From NCBI RefSeq assembly GCF_027172205.1, contig NC_070617.1:1123501-1187500 (forward strand): DNA of 64,000 nucleotides. The letters run 5' to 3'. The stretch is from Podarcis raffonei. Taxonomy: Eukaryota; Chordata; Lepidosauria; Squamata; Lacertidae. Numbering within the stretch: the stretch's first letter is position 1; the number at the start of each line of letters is the position of its first letter. Both the position numbers and the translations under genes were made by a program. The notes beneath the pieces were generated by a model. The model was not told the origin of the DNA. It searched no databases and saw only the letters and a list, made by a program, of their open reading frames with translations. Shown piece after piece: positions 24,601 through 38,300 of the stretch.

Positions 24601-25211
24601 ACTGTCAGATTAAGTGATTCTGATTGTGAATGTGAGGATCAAGCTTTACTGCAAAGGAAAACCAAATGTTAATGGTGTGAAAGGAAATGCAGAGGGAGGT
24701 TGAGGATGAAGTTGGGAGAAGGCGGTGAGAGCCATGGGATCAGGTGATGAGGAAGCAAAACAGGCAGAAGATAGAAACCTCAAGGAGCAGAATAAAGCAA
24801 CGAAGAAGAAGCTGACAAGATCACAATGTAAAAAGAAGAAAACATATGTTCAACATTCCTACTGGAAAAAAAGTCACATGGAAATGTGTTCTGAGGACGC
24901 CACTGTATGTTTGGTGTAATTGTAGCATACATGAGCTCACCCAGAGTACGCTATGAAGGATAGGGTTTTTTTACTTACAAAAGATCATCTGTAAGCTTTG
25001 TGTTTGGGTGCTCATGGAAATCCATTTCTTCAAATACAAAGCCGAAATAAGAAACAATTCCTCCAATGACTAGGTCCCCTCTCTGATAATTCTGGTATGG
25101 AAGCTGGAAAGGCTCCATCATGGTGCATCTAGCAGAGTGTTCCTTGCTCTCAGTTGGAGGCAACTGCAGCCACAGGAAGAGAAGGATCAGCACCAGAAAT
25201 GTTCTGACCAT
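18637..25211 (-). CDS. V2R gene C: type II vomeronasal type 2 receptor, complete open frame
   Basis: Exons: 1 24979-25211; 2 23454-23745; 3 22097-22963; 4 21164-21391; 5 19874-20000; 6 18637-19538. Total 2649 bp, predicting 882 aa. The start at 25211 ([17 protein letters not shown] signal) corresponds to an internal Met of paralogue E; the upstream Met of E is CTG here. The flytrap exons show [14 protein letters not shown] and [12 protein letters not shown]. The cysteine-rich exon reads CNDHCQPGY and FCCYDCASC. The 7TM exon has [16 protein letters not shown] and [19 protein letters not shown]. All splice sites fit; the exon 6 acceptor is an AAG (tttttttaaag), weaker than the CAG in E, and intron 5 is shortened by a retroviral scrap. 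No stop was seen. Likely functional; second gene of the first cassette. Confidence 0.92.
19560..19808 (+). mobile_element. Retroviral integrase fragment (class II/beta-like ERV fossil)
   Basis: The plus strand encodes phrases typical of retroviral integrase C-terminal halves ([20 protein letters not shown]). No LTRs or other parts are attached, so it is a broken scrap. It occupies the place of the normal intron 5 sequence found in E and G. Antisense to gene C. Confidence 0.65.
20127..20479 (+). mobile_element. Sauria-type SINE, intron 4 of C
   Basis: Plus-strand head ggcgctgtgggttaaaccac and B-box gattcgaatcc, body gcaagtagataaataggtac, tail ccctttaccttta. Flanked by an 11 bp direct repeat with one mismatch (atgtgtaaata 20116-20126, atgcgtaaata 20480-20490). 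Absent from E and G. Confidence 0.9.
20791..20925. mobile_element. hAT-like non-autonomous element remnant
   Basis: Contains 'gatgtggaacctttggtcca' and an internal near-palindrome typical of short hAT MITEs in reptile genomes. G carries the same remnant at 62634-62755; in E a BovB fragment stands there instead. Confidence 0.4.
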
Positions 25212-26319
25212 CTTGGGGCCAAAGGGGATGCTGAAAGTCAGTTTTCTATCTTATCTACCATAAACTGCATTACAAGAAATCTCATTGAATGACTTTTGGA
25301 TTATTTTGATAAAGGGAAAAAGCCAAAGATCTGAAAACCTGCATGTTCAGAATGTCTCATGTGGGCTCTGAATGACACAGATTTTATTTTATATATACTT
25401 TCACATTCTGACATTGATTGTGTTCATGGCCTGAAAAAGTGTACAGGGGATTTGGGAAGATGAATGATCAATCCCAGCAATTTGAGATAATTACCAGTTC
25501 CAAAGTTATCTCCTTAGAGCATTGAGCTCTGTGACTTCTAGTAAGATCAAAATAATGAAGCATATTTGTTATTGAGTAGTTCTCTTGTAATTGCAAGTGC
25601 CCCAGGCAAGCAAGCAGTCCAGCTGCAAACTGTTGATCTGAAGGGAACTTCCTATTTTCCCCAACACTCTTCCTCAGTCACACCTGCACTATTTCCCCCA
25701 GCTGTACATGTGTCACCAATGAAGACATGATTTTCAGGATTTTGTACCACAGAGGTGTTTCCTTGTATACCAGTTAAGGGGAGAGAGGAAATACACTTAA
25801 AATAATGCAGGATCCAGTTGCAGGTGCAATAAAGAGTGTTACATTTCCTTACAGAAAAGGTTAGTGTAGTGCTGTATCTTTATTTCAGTAAGGCTTTGGA
25901 CAAAGTCTCTCCCCCTCCCCCCCATCTTCTGAGTGGAATGAGGGCACTGTTAGGTGGATTTGTGATGGTTGACGGATTCATCCCATTTTTTGTTGCAATC
26001 CAGGTAATGTGCCAAGCCAGTTGTGCTCAAAGGCATTGCCACAGAATCAGTAAAGATCCAAATCAGTGGCAGTGATGGAAATAATTAAGCAATTCACTAC
26101 TGTCCTGATTGTATCCTCTCAGTTTCTCCCAAAGGAATTCTTGGAGCTGCTCCAGATCTTTTTTATTGTTTACTTGTTAATTCTTTAATTATTTGTTTAC
26201 TTGTTGATTCCTTAATTTCTAGGGACATGAGTATCCCAGATTTCTAATTACATACACGTAATTAAAACAGCAATAACAGACACCCAGAATTGCAAGCATT
26301 TTTCAGACTTCTGGATTAT
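25212..26319. other. C-D intergenic: cassette junction
   Basis: The first half aligns with the 5' flank of E (48162-48830). The second half aligns with the 3' flanks of B and F, including a short CR1/L3 RT scrap (25862-25925, FSKALDKV). The cassette boundary therefore lies near 25830. A candidate AATAAA for D is at 26162-26167, minus strand, about 155 bp past the stop. Confidence 0.6.
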
Positions 26320-29300
26320 TTAAAACTGTCTCCTTATTAGCTGCTCCCTGCTATTCAGCTCAGGCCTCAGTAAAATAACATAGCATTTGGGGATAAAGAT
26401 GCAGCCCAGTAACCCACAACTGGAGGCCAAGATGGAGAAGATCTCCACAGCCACCATATATTTCCCCTTGGTGCTCAAGTAGGATGGAACAAAGGACAAC
26501 CACACACTGCAAAAGACCAACATGCTGAAAGTGATAAATTTGGCTTCATTGAAACTGTCAGGCAACTTTCTAGCTAGGAAAGCCACCATGAAGCTCACAA
26601 TGGCCAGCCAACCCATGAATCCCAGGACACAATAAAACATGACAGTGGAGCCTTCATTACATTCTAGTATTATTTTTTTAGTCATTGAGTGCATGTCAAC
26701 GTCTGGGAAAGGAGGAGAAGTTGCCAGCCATATGCTACAGATTGTGGCTTGAATAAGGGAGCAGGAAAAAACAATTGGGGTGCCCAATGGCTTCCCTACC
26801 CACTTCCTCATTCGGGACCCTGGCTTGGTGGCCATGAAAGCTAGAACCACAATGGCAGTTTTGGCCAATATGCATGAAATTGCCACTGAGAAGATCATGC
26901 CAAAAGCAGTTTGTCGAAGGAGGCAGGTGACTTCCTGAGGCTGGCCAATGAAGAGCAGAGCACAAAGGAAGGACAGCAGGAGGGAAAGGAGGAGAATATA
27001 AGTGAGGTTGCGGTTGTTGGCTTTAACTATGGGAGTATCTCTGTGCTTTGCGAATATTTGAAGCACCAAAGCTGTGATGCAGGAAAAGAAGAGGGCCAAC
27101 ATGGCCAAACTGATCCCCAATGGTTCTCCATAAGACAAGAATGTTTTGTCTTTGGGGAGGCAGCCGTCCTGTTCATTGTTTGCATATTGATCTCCAGGGC
27201 ATTCTAAACAGTTGTCCATGTCTGAAAATGAAAATGGAAAAAACAAATCTTATTAAAACAAAAAGGTATTCTGTCCTCAAATTGTCATAATGCAGCTAAG
27301 AGATGCCAGAATATATATTGGCTACTTCCATACTGTTTTCCCATTAGAGAAAACCGCTTCTGATGCACAGGTAAAAAAAACATGACAGGGGTTTGTGTGT
27401 GTGTGTGTGTGTGTGTGATGCATTCCTTACCCTCCTTGTTTGAGATCTTTCCTTCTGGACACGGAAGGCAATCATAGCAGCAGAATGGCTTTCCTTCCTT
27501 CTTGTTCTTTCTATAACCTACATGACAATTCTCATTACACAGAGAAGTGGGTTGTGCCTGTTCATAAATGAAAGAAGGAAATCGTTTGGGACTTATCTTC
27601 AAATAGTAAAAATGATAGTTAAGCAATAGCTTCCTATAGGTTTTTTGTTTTATCTGAAGATAATCTTAAATCCAGCACTAATGGTAGTATGGAAACTTCT
27701 ACCATTACTCCAGTACCTTTGCCTTTATGAAAACCATATTAGTAAGTATTTGAACTTCTTCAGAGATTAGCAAGGCAATATCTTATCAAATTAGAAAATG
27801 TTCAGGTGAAAGCTTATTGGGTCAGTATCTCATGAATATAGTGCATTTGACTTACAGTTGCAATAGAAATTATTGAAATTCTGTCCCATCCTGGTAGTCT
27901 AACCACTGTTCCTTTAACTTAGAACTTTCAAGCTGTGCTTCCAATGGTTTCTCTGGGAACATTCAGTGACTTTGCTTTCTTTTTGTATACTTGTATCTTT
28001 TTTGTGAAGGGTGATGACCTCTTCTCTTATCTTCTTGGACCATTCTCCTGACTTAGAAATATAGCTAATATACAGCAACATTTGACACTCAAGAAACCCC
28101 TTGCGAGTTCAAGCATTTCATGTGTTCCAGCGCAAGCACACCTGTAGCCCTTGATTAGTTGCATCAGGTGTGCATCAGGTGTGCTTGAGCCAATACCTGT
28201 TGTATTTGTGCTGTTTTGATGGATTCTATTCTGGGGGTGAATAACAGTGAGGCTGAAGAAGCCATTATGAGTTGCATTTTCAGCTGAATTTGGGGAAACC
28301 ACTTGAAGCATCCATTGAGTTGAGCTACTTTTGCAAACAGCTGAAAGTCTGTAAATTTTGATAATAAACCTGATTTGCAATGGGGGTTGAATAACTTTGA
28401 TTGCAGCTGTAATTGTTGGCTTTTGATTGATTCTTGCAGTGCTGTTTGCTTGCAGAGTTACCTTCTTCATGACCTGCATGTATCTTAAAATCTACTTTTG
28501 CGGAGCCAGCTGCTAAAAATAATAGTTTGTACCTGCGGTTTCTGTGAACATTCACTGTTAATCATTTAGCTCAGCAGCCAATGTAAAGGAGTATGTTTAG
28601 CATAATGCTGCAAACCAATGATAATGTTTAAATAATTGATTGACTCTTCCTGGAGTAATTGCGTGGTACAAAGTAGGGCTGTGGAACAGAATTGGTCAAA
28701 TCTGAAACTGAATGGGGCTGATTCTGAAGGAAAGGCAGGCAGCATCTGCAAAGAGCAGCACAGAGCTCTTTGCAACAGAACTTTCTAATAGCCCCACACT
28801 GCACTTTGGATATGTGTGCCTGTTCCAAGCAGGGGAACACATGAGTGCAGTCAAATTGAGCAGGATTGAGCCTGCTAATGAGTAGAGGGTCCAATCCTGC
28901 TGGCTGCAGGGGTCTTCTTCACCAGTTCCAAGCCAGATTAAATTTTTCTACTTTCGGCCATATTGTCTGAAGGAAGTTGATTTTGGCCCAGGTGTTCCCT
29001 GACCCAGCCCCAGAATGGGTTGGGGCCCTGTGCAGAATCCTGAGAATGAAGGGAGGAACAATAATAATGTATATACTAATTAAAAGACATACTGGGCTTC
29101 CTCAAATTTCATTGACTAGTGACACTTTCTTTATAGCTGAGACACTTCTGCAAATAGACATAGAAACAAGATAGCTTTCCTTTTATCAGTGCTACAGCCT
29201 GATATTTCCTGCACAGATTAAGTCTGATTCTGATAATTGATGATTCTTTTTTTTATAATATATTTTTATTGAAATTTTCAAAAAATAACAAAGAAAGACA

Positions 29301-32300
29301 AAAACGAGAAAAAAGAGAAAAAAGAAAAAGAAAAAGCAACAGTTGAAAAAGTTTACATTACTTACTTTCCATAACCAATTTCCTTGACTTCCCCACACCT
29401 GCCCCTCTTGCATTCCAATTCCAATTTTTAGCTCAGCAAATTCTTGTCCCCACACTTTACCTTATTTTCTCTAATTCATTTTACTTAACCAATTTTAACT
29501 TATAAACCTCAATCTTTATATAACAATACTTATTCTTAAAATACTTTTCCTAAATTCACCCCATCAGTTTAATTAACCCATTTTAACTTAAAAACCTCAA
29601 TTTTTATACATCAACACTTATTCTTAACAATCTTTTTCTAAGGTCGGCCCCAAATCCCTTCCCCGAAATCCCCATTTTTATGTTAGTGGCAAAACCAACT
29701 TAATTTAAACAAAATATATTTATACACCCTTTGGATTCCCAAAGCCCCACCACCCCCTTTTCCGGTTTCGAACCCCAACCAAAGTCCATCAGTCCATCTG
29801 CAGTCAACCTGGCGACCTCACGTCTGAGGCACTTAACTCTCTCTCAGTTCCTCTCTGCCGGTTTTTTTGATAGTCCTTTATTTTAAAACCCGAATCTCGA
29901 AGAAGCTCTGTTCCAATAAGGTCCATATTTCTTCCAGCCAGACCTCCATATTTAACAATGGAGCCAAGATCTTGTTTCTTACTTCTCATAGGTCCAAATG
30001 TCCCAAAGGCTCCAATTTCCACATTAGCCAAGTTTGTATTCCATATGTCTTCAGATCTCCATATAAGGAGATCTCTCCAATTTCCATTCTTCAATTCAGA
30101 CCAAATTTTCATCATCCTGTTCTTATTTTCCTTTGTATCCATCTTAACAGGCCTCTGGCTCTCCTTAATCATCTGCGACATCATAGCTCCTCCTTCTTTT
30201 TCCTTCAGATCCTTATGTTCCTCTTTAAACACCTTCTCAGATGGCTCAAGTTTCTTTTCTTGTTTGGCTGTAAGGATTTTTAGATCAACAACAACACTTC
30301 CCTGTTCATCTGCAGGAACTTGAATCATATCTCTTCTAGGCTCAGCAACTTTATTTACTGTCACCTTCAATATTGTGACGTTCACAGTCAAAACATCCGT
30401 CTGTTCCTGCAGTTTTCCCAGGAGAGAGAAGGTCTTCTCCAGTTCAGCCAGTATTTTTCCACTTACAGCCATTTTTGTAATGTCCTGAACCCCCTCTAGA
30501 GGGATTCTAGTTTCTTAATGTCTTCCAATTCCCACCCAAAAGCCAAGTTAGCCTTTTCTTCTTTATTTTAACAGTTTGTTACCAAATTGTAGCGAATATA
30601 ACCAGCAAAGTCAGCAAAAACAAAATTTCCCTTTTCTTCCAACTTTGACAGCTAGTTTGACAGCTGTCAAAGTCTTTATGCCTCTTCCGCAGGCTCTCTC
30701 ACCGATCGCTCCCGGGTCTTGGGGGAGGGGTGAATTCCGTTCTCAATGTTAGCTCTTATCCTCCAGCACAATCACTTAAATTGCCCCAACGTAAAGTTAA
30801 TTGCTTTTCTCCACAAAGAAGAAAGGTATTCTCACAACCTTAGTAATAAAATCCTTGCTTTACGATGTTTACAAGGCGGGTAGGCGGACTTCCTTTTAAC
30901 ACCTTACCCGATCGTGCCTAATTCCCAAAGAAAATTTCTCTTTTAAGTCCAATTACCGTGTTACTCACGGGTCGTTACTTTTAATCCAAATGTTCCGAGG
31001 AAGAAGTTAGCGCTCTCCGTCCATGGCATGCGGCTTCACTCAGCAGGGGAAGCAGTCGACTCACAGCACCACGCCGCTCTCCGTCCCCCGTTCCAGAGCC
31101 TTTAAAAAGGCTCCTTTGCGGGTCGGGGGGGGCGCAAATGGTGCCTGCCGAGTCACCAGGTCCACAGGCTTCAGCGCCTGTGGTTTCTAAGGGTCCCCGT
31201 GTCGCCGCCGCGGCAGAACCCAACCCCTGTTGAGCAGATTCCCTCCGGAGCTCGGAGGGAATCCGCCATTAGACGATGGCACCAACCCGGAAGTCCCTGA
31301 TAATTGATGATTCAATGTGTTGCAATGAAACAACACATAGAGAAAACCCTGAACAGATTCTTACCTGGTTGAACCAGTTGGGCCACATGATACCATCATC
31401 ATGAATGGTTAACCTCTTTTCTGGGGGAGCTTGTGGTTCCATTGTTCCAACTTTGACTCTCAGAAATGACTGATTTGGGAATGTGACCCAATTTATTATA
31501 TCAAATCCAGCTATTAATTTCCCATTTTGGTCAAAGGAAACTTCTTCCCCAACACTATTATTAAGTGAAACACTTTCCAGAAAGTGGTGGAGCTAAGTTT
31601 GAAGATGAAAAAAGCAAATGATGAAGATGCCAAAAATAATTAAATATTTGAAATATTCATACAAATAGAGTGCTTATCTTTAACATTTAAGAGCTATTGT
31701 TTGTGGTCCATTTAAAAGTTGTATGTTAGTGTTTTCCTTTCTCTGTTTTTAATGAGTCTCTTCTTCAGAAATGGATGGAGCTAAAAAGGAAAAAGGAATT
31801 AATGACCAGTGCTGTTTTCTAGAAAAAGAGGTGCTGGAACTCACCACAAACACCTCCCTCGTTCCCTTGGAATGGAATGGTGCCCCCCTGAGAGGGGAGA
31901 GAACTGAGTTCCAGCGAGTTCCGACTGAAAAAAGCCCTGCTCATGAGGATATACAAAACAGGGACATTGCAGAGCACAATATTCATTTTAAATGTTTTGT
32001 GAAGTATAATTTCAATTGTAGTAATGTTTATTGTAGTGGTAAAATGTGGTTCTTTTAAGAATTAAAGTTAGTCTTGGCATAAATTTCATAGAACATAGAC
32101 CAAAAATATTAGACAGGATATTCCTTCATATAGGTGGATAAGCTGTGTAAATAAGCTGCTCGTCACTTTCCAGGGATACAGGGCTGCCTTTGTGCAAATT
32201 GTGATAGGGTGATATGGTTTACCAAGCCATCTATGGCCATGTTTTGCTATTCCAAGGGCAACTGAACCCACTTTAAAGTGATGGCAGCATTTCATCCATT

Positions 32301-35300
32301 ATGTTCTCCTAACCATTAAGTGGATAGCCACTTCCTCCCTGATAGGAAAGAGGAATGAGTTTCCCCTACTGACAGAGGTATTCAAGAAAAGTCCCCCTTT
32401 TAGCTCAGCTCCAGAGTTGATTACAGACATCTGCATTAACTGGAAGACAACATTACCTGCCACGGCTGAAGATCTGTAAGTTTCCACCTTGCTCCACCTG
32501 CCATTGCTCCGTAGTTTAATTTGGTGGACTGAATGGTGTGCAAAGCATGTGCCAAAATATAGATTGCATTGTAGATGCTGTAGCTGTGGGCTGTTATGCT
32601 CGTTTCAAAAACAGACCCAGGAAGGCTCTCAATATTCTCCTCCCCAGTGCAGAATTTGCCATCTTTCTTCTCTGAAGCAGGGTCGGGAAAACCACAATTA
32701 AATGCCTCTTCCCAGAAAACCCTGAGAAAATGATCTTCTTTTTCCAAGGTAGGGTTTCTCATCTGAATAAATTTCTGGAATCCTGGAAGATCCTTAGAGT
32801 GAACTGCAAAGGATAGAGCCCCATGGAGGAATGTGATGTCCCAACCTCTTTGAAAGGGAAATGAGGTGAAATCCATCTGGGCTGTCATAATCCAGACTTT
32901 TGTATTTCCTTGTATTGGCACATCATTCGTTTCTGCAAGTCTGGGTATTGCTCTCATTGCCATAATTGTGTGAATTTCACCATGTACAACCACAACATTG
33001 GCAGTGCTTCCCACAATGATGCCGGTTGTTTTAGAACCTTCTTCCACGAATTCATCAAACTCACCAGAAGTGGTAACCTTAGGGAAACTTTCTATAAAAT
33101 CAAAACAGATACCCTTCTGGGCAAAGATGGGGAGAACATTTTGTACAAATCTCTCTCCAGTGTCATCTGGGTTTAAAAGCACACCAATCCACATCCAACG
33201 AAAATGCAGCAGTAACTGGAGGATCCCCTCATATTGCTGAGTCCCATCTGGGAATATCCAGTGGGTGAAAAGAGCTTGAATGTCATTAGTCGTCACAGGA
33301 GAAGAGCCATAGATGAGCTGAAGAGGGTCATTGTTAAAATCAAGGGAGGAAAGGTGATAACAAATGATGGTATCAAAACCCCCAAACAAGATTTCAATAT
33401 ATTAACCAGGGGGATTCAGCTTTTTGTTTACAGTGGTATCTCGGCTTTCAAACACTTTGGGTTACAAACTCGGCTAACCCGGAAGTAGTACCTCAAGTAA
33501 TGAACTCCTCCCCCAGATGCAAGCTGACGTTGTGTGTCAGAGGCTCGTGCGCAGTGGGAGTCCCCATTAGTGAATGCGCCCCTCATGTTAAGAATGGTTT
33601 GGGGTTAAGAATGGACCTCCAGAACAAATTAAGTTCGTAACCCGAGGTACCACTGTATTTCTGTTTATTTATAATCTGCTCTTTCAGGAAATACTTGGAG
33701 ATTGATGTCTTTTCATCAAATAGAACAATTATGCAGTTATATTGTAGCACCCTGCTTGTGGTTAACGCTTAGCTGGAATGAAATATTCAACGCAGCAATA
33801 GAGAAATTAAAATAATGATTTATTTGTCAGACAAATAAATGAGAGACACAGTGGTATATGGTTACCAAAGCTCTGCCCCCTCCAGCCCTGATGGCCAGCA
33901 CTTATATTTCCTCAGCCCAGCCCCCTTGCTCCTCCTTTGGCTGCCTCTGTCCAATCAGCCTGGTTGAAATTCCTATTGGCTGTTTGCTAGAACCAATCAT
34001 AAAAGATACACCCACTTCCTATTACCTTTTATGGGAGACAAAGAGCTATATTTCCTTCTATCCATAAATGGCAGACAAGTAGCCATATATCTTACATTTG
34101 CCTCGACAAGGCACCTTAATTACCAGATCACCTTTTGCCCTTTTGCCCCTACACTCCAAAACAAATGGCTAAAACAGATGGCTCATGGTTTTAAATTCTA
34201 TCTAAACAGAGATCTCGGGTTCACATTCTCACACACAATCAATGAAATAAGAATCTAACATTTCTTACTTTCTAAATCCTTTGCATAATTACATTAGGCC
34301 AATAAATCTCATACATAACATAGATAGCTTTTTAGAAGAAAAGGAACTCAGTAAAAACAGCTTCAAAAGCAACCTCTTCAATTTACAACCCCCTTTTCCC
34401 AGCCAGCTGCTTTCCCCATTAGCTCTTGCCCTTTAACCTTAGGAAAATATGGCTCAAATCTGATGGGAGGCACATGGTATTATTTTCTGTTAAACAATAA
34501 ATATTACTATTTACCAACTCTTAATTAGTGTTTTTGCAGCTTGATTGTATTCTGTAATATGTAGGGTCAATGTAACCTTTGCTCCCAGCCTGTAATTCCC
34601 TTTTACAACTTTGTGGTACTTCTATAAATCAGGAGGAACCTTTCCAGGAGAGCAGGAAGATAAACAACTGCCAAAGTACTTAGCCAGCTGCTTTATGCCT
34701 GACATGAAACATACAAACATTTGCAAATATATCTTTAAGCTCATTTTAAAATACAGGTCTTGATCAGATGCCTCATTCCCCCCTTTCAGGCTCAAGGACC
34801 TTCATCCCAAGTGTCCTTGATAGCTTGACCTTCATCATATTCCTGAGGTAAAGCTCTGTATAGGGCCATGATATGAGGTAGAGTTTCATTTGAAATCATC
34901 TTGCTAATTGTACTTCTAAAACATGAAATGATACATGGCACCATACATAAAACCATTACTACTACCGTCAAGAAAAACAAGCAAGACAATAGTATCCCTT
35001 TGAGTCCTGCAACATTAGGTAACCAATTGGTGAGCCATCCCATATCCCATCCTTCCCATATTTGTACTGGGACATGTACTATACTCTCCATCTTTGTGGC
35101 CAACACACGGATTGCCTCACCATTATCAGAAATGTTAAAGCAACAGGCATTCCCTGTCAAGTTCAAGACTCCACATAGGCCTTCCTGCCTGGCAAGTACA
35201 TAATCCATTCCCATTTTCAGCTGCAAAATGGCGGCTCTACTTTCATCCAACTGTTGTGCAATAAGTCTCAAACTCTGGGCCGTTACAAGTTCCACTACTG

Positions 35301-38300
35301 CTTGCAATCGAATTATTCTGTTTAGATTATAAATAGGATCCCGTGCCCCTTGTATGAGCTCATCAGGATTCCAGGAGGCAGGTTCATAATAGGCTATAAT
35401 GTGCTCTGGTGGCCAATCATCAGTATTGCTCCAACTTTGGGTACTTCCTCCTGCTATATGAGAAATATCAGCATTTCTTCGTGTACGCTTGGCCGAACTA
35501 GTGGGCATAATCCACATTGGTGGTAATACCCATCCCAGGAAACAAGTCCCACTCCATTTGGAAGGGAGTTGCTTGTATGCCCATTCTCCACATATCCACC
35601 ACAACCATCGGGTCTGAGGTTTTTGGTACGTGGAGTGCATAAGGCGAAATATCAAAAGGGGTATAGAGTTCACAGTGCAGTATGTTAGATTGCCTTTTGC
35701 TGTCACAGTTATGTTCCACACCATTTTCCTTAGTACTTAGCCAGCTGCTTTATGCCTGGCATGAAACATACAAACATTTGCAAATATATCTTTAAGCTCA
35801 TTTTAAAATACAGGTCTTGATCAGATGCCTCAATATTAATGGCAGAATTTGCTGTCTTTCATATCTAAAGGAGGATAAAGGAGGATAAAGGAAATAATAG
35901 GTAAATGGCTACCAAGACAGCCAGTCAGCACGGGGGTGGAGCCTGTCACGAATTCTTCGCAGTGCTTTAGCAGAAATGCTCAGAGTTCCAGATTCTTCAG
36001 TGCAGTATTATCTATTGTGAGCTATATAGATACAAATATTTACAGAAGCAGTTCATACAGTCAGACAGCGTACCTGGCTGCACCTTGAGGCAAATAGGAA
36101 AACTCTTTCTGACTTACACAGCATTCTGTGAATCCCGACAGAGCCACCCTGAGGAAAATGTCTATAGCTAGAGAAAGGAGCCCCTGAGCTTAGATACCAC
36201 GACAGTGTGTGGAGCACTGTAAGAGTTTTCAGTTAAGAGTTAACTGGAGGGCTAAGTTTGATGAAGGAGAAGTAGCCTTGTGAGGATACCCGGCACACCA
36301 ACTCCTAGGGACCGAGGAAGTTTCCTCCCCACCAATGTACTTTGGGGGGGGGGCTGAGCCCCCTCAATATTCAAGGGGCATCCAGCTCCTCGGGGCATCA
36401 CACGCATGACGTCAGGGTGCCGTGTGACATCACGCACATGATGTCATGATCTCATGCTGCATTGCACATGGGCCCTCTCAATCCTCTTAAGAAGATGGCA
36501 GCTCTGCAGGATCCCATCTACTTGGGTTTCCTTCCAGTCAGGAGGGGAGAGATCTCCTAGAAAGAGAAGACACCCAAACCCATTAAGAGGGCTGGCATGA
36601 TCCCCTGGGGCTGTTGTGCTATTTGGAGAACCTCAGGAGTGAGATTGATAGAAGGTGGGGAAACTGACAGAAAGTACTACCTTGTAAAAGAACCAAAGTC
36701 TGAAACTGTGACACCTATGCAATGAGGTTTAAGAAACTGAAGTAATGAACAATGGAAATGAGCTGATTGTTTACCAATTGTAACATCAAGCTGAAAAGAA
36801 GCAAATGACATTAAAAAGAAGATATATGTTTACCACCTTGTTCTGAAGCCTGTAACATCAACTAAATTTAATGTAATAATTAATAAGTTAACTGTTTCTT
36901 GAAATAATTTTATCTCCTGATATGTCTTTTGTTTTTACTAACTTTATTCTGCAAAATAAATCTTTCTTATTTGTTCAGCTTCTGCCTGAAGTTGACCTTT
37001 ACCTCACACACGCTAGATAACCCATGGTTTTGCAGAGGGGGATCTACTTCAGCAGGATTCAAATATCACTTATTTCTGTTGATTTGGAATGTTAAAGTTA
37101 TATTGGGAAATATATAAGTAATTTTTCAGCTGGCACAGCAAACATACAGTTGTGCTACCACAAGCAGCAGATATTTCGTTACAGTCCTGCACAGGAGTAA
37201 AGTGAGGAATTCAGTGAGGAATTATTCCACCTGAGTTTTTAAGGAGGTGTAGAACTGAAGCAGACACATTTTCCACAACCTAAATTTTTGATTGAAAAAT
37301 ACCATCCTATACCCACTAGTTGCCATTCCCTTGATATTTTGTTCTTCAATTACCAGCATGCAACCCAAGGAGACTTAGTCAAAGGCAACTGTAAATGGCT
37401 TTCATGATGACCCATGTTCCATGCAGACCTCTTACTCTTGGCATCTTGTACGTAGACAGGATGGTTGACATGTAGAGACATAAATCGGAGTTTGGCCCCC
37501 CAATGGCCACCTTTGGAGTCTCCTGAACATCACACTTGTAGTTGGGGAGGAGTCTTTCTTGGCTAGAGAGAAGTTCCATGGAGGCTTGGTAGGTCCAGCT
37601 TGCACTGAAATGGCTGTTATAGATGTGGAAACTCAGAGAGATATTGGGCAAGATTTGGGGATTTTCATTTATCTCTTTCACAGCAAATGCCAAAGCCAGG
37701 ATATGCTGGTAGAGTTGTGTCACTGGCCTGTATGGAGAGCGACATAGTGCATAACAGTTCACCTTCACCAAAATGTGTGGATATATTGAAACACGAACCT
37801 GGATGTTTTGCTTCCTTGAACATCTAACTCCTAGCATGGCTTTCAGTCCTGCTAAATACAATCATCCATGTCCAGATACATGCACATGAGGCCACATCTC
37901 ACAGGGAGGTTCCTCCACCCCACCCCGCCTCACCCCTACCAATGCCTGGCCTCCTGGGGCTGCACAGTGGTGGTGTCTTGTGGTGATAAACTCTGATCTT
38001 AGGAGTTCTCACTAAACACCACTGTGGCAGCCATGGCAGCTCTACAATGGCAGCTGCAGGAATTCCCTGGCCAAAGGCAGCTGCTTCAATTTGCCTCACA
38101 GCTGGGCTGCCCCCTTTGCTACTAGTTCTGTTCTATGGAGGAGGAGGAGGGGGGGAGGAGAAAAGTCTGGCTACCAAAAGCTTATAATAAAAACACCTCT
38201 AATTCTGAATGAATTACCACTTGGCTTTGATTAAAGTCAAATATTAAATAAGAAATCCTTCGCTCACCATGGTAAATGAGTGGAAAGCCTTAACAAAGTG

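Noticed and set aside
31000-31223. Minus-strand open frame rich in Ala/Gly/Pro
   Set aside because: Lies in the GC-rich leader of the L1-derived element; openness follows from base composition.
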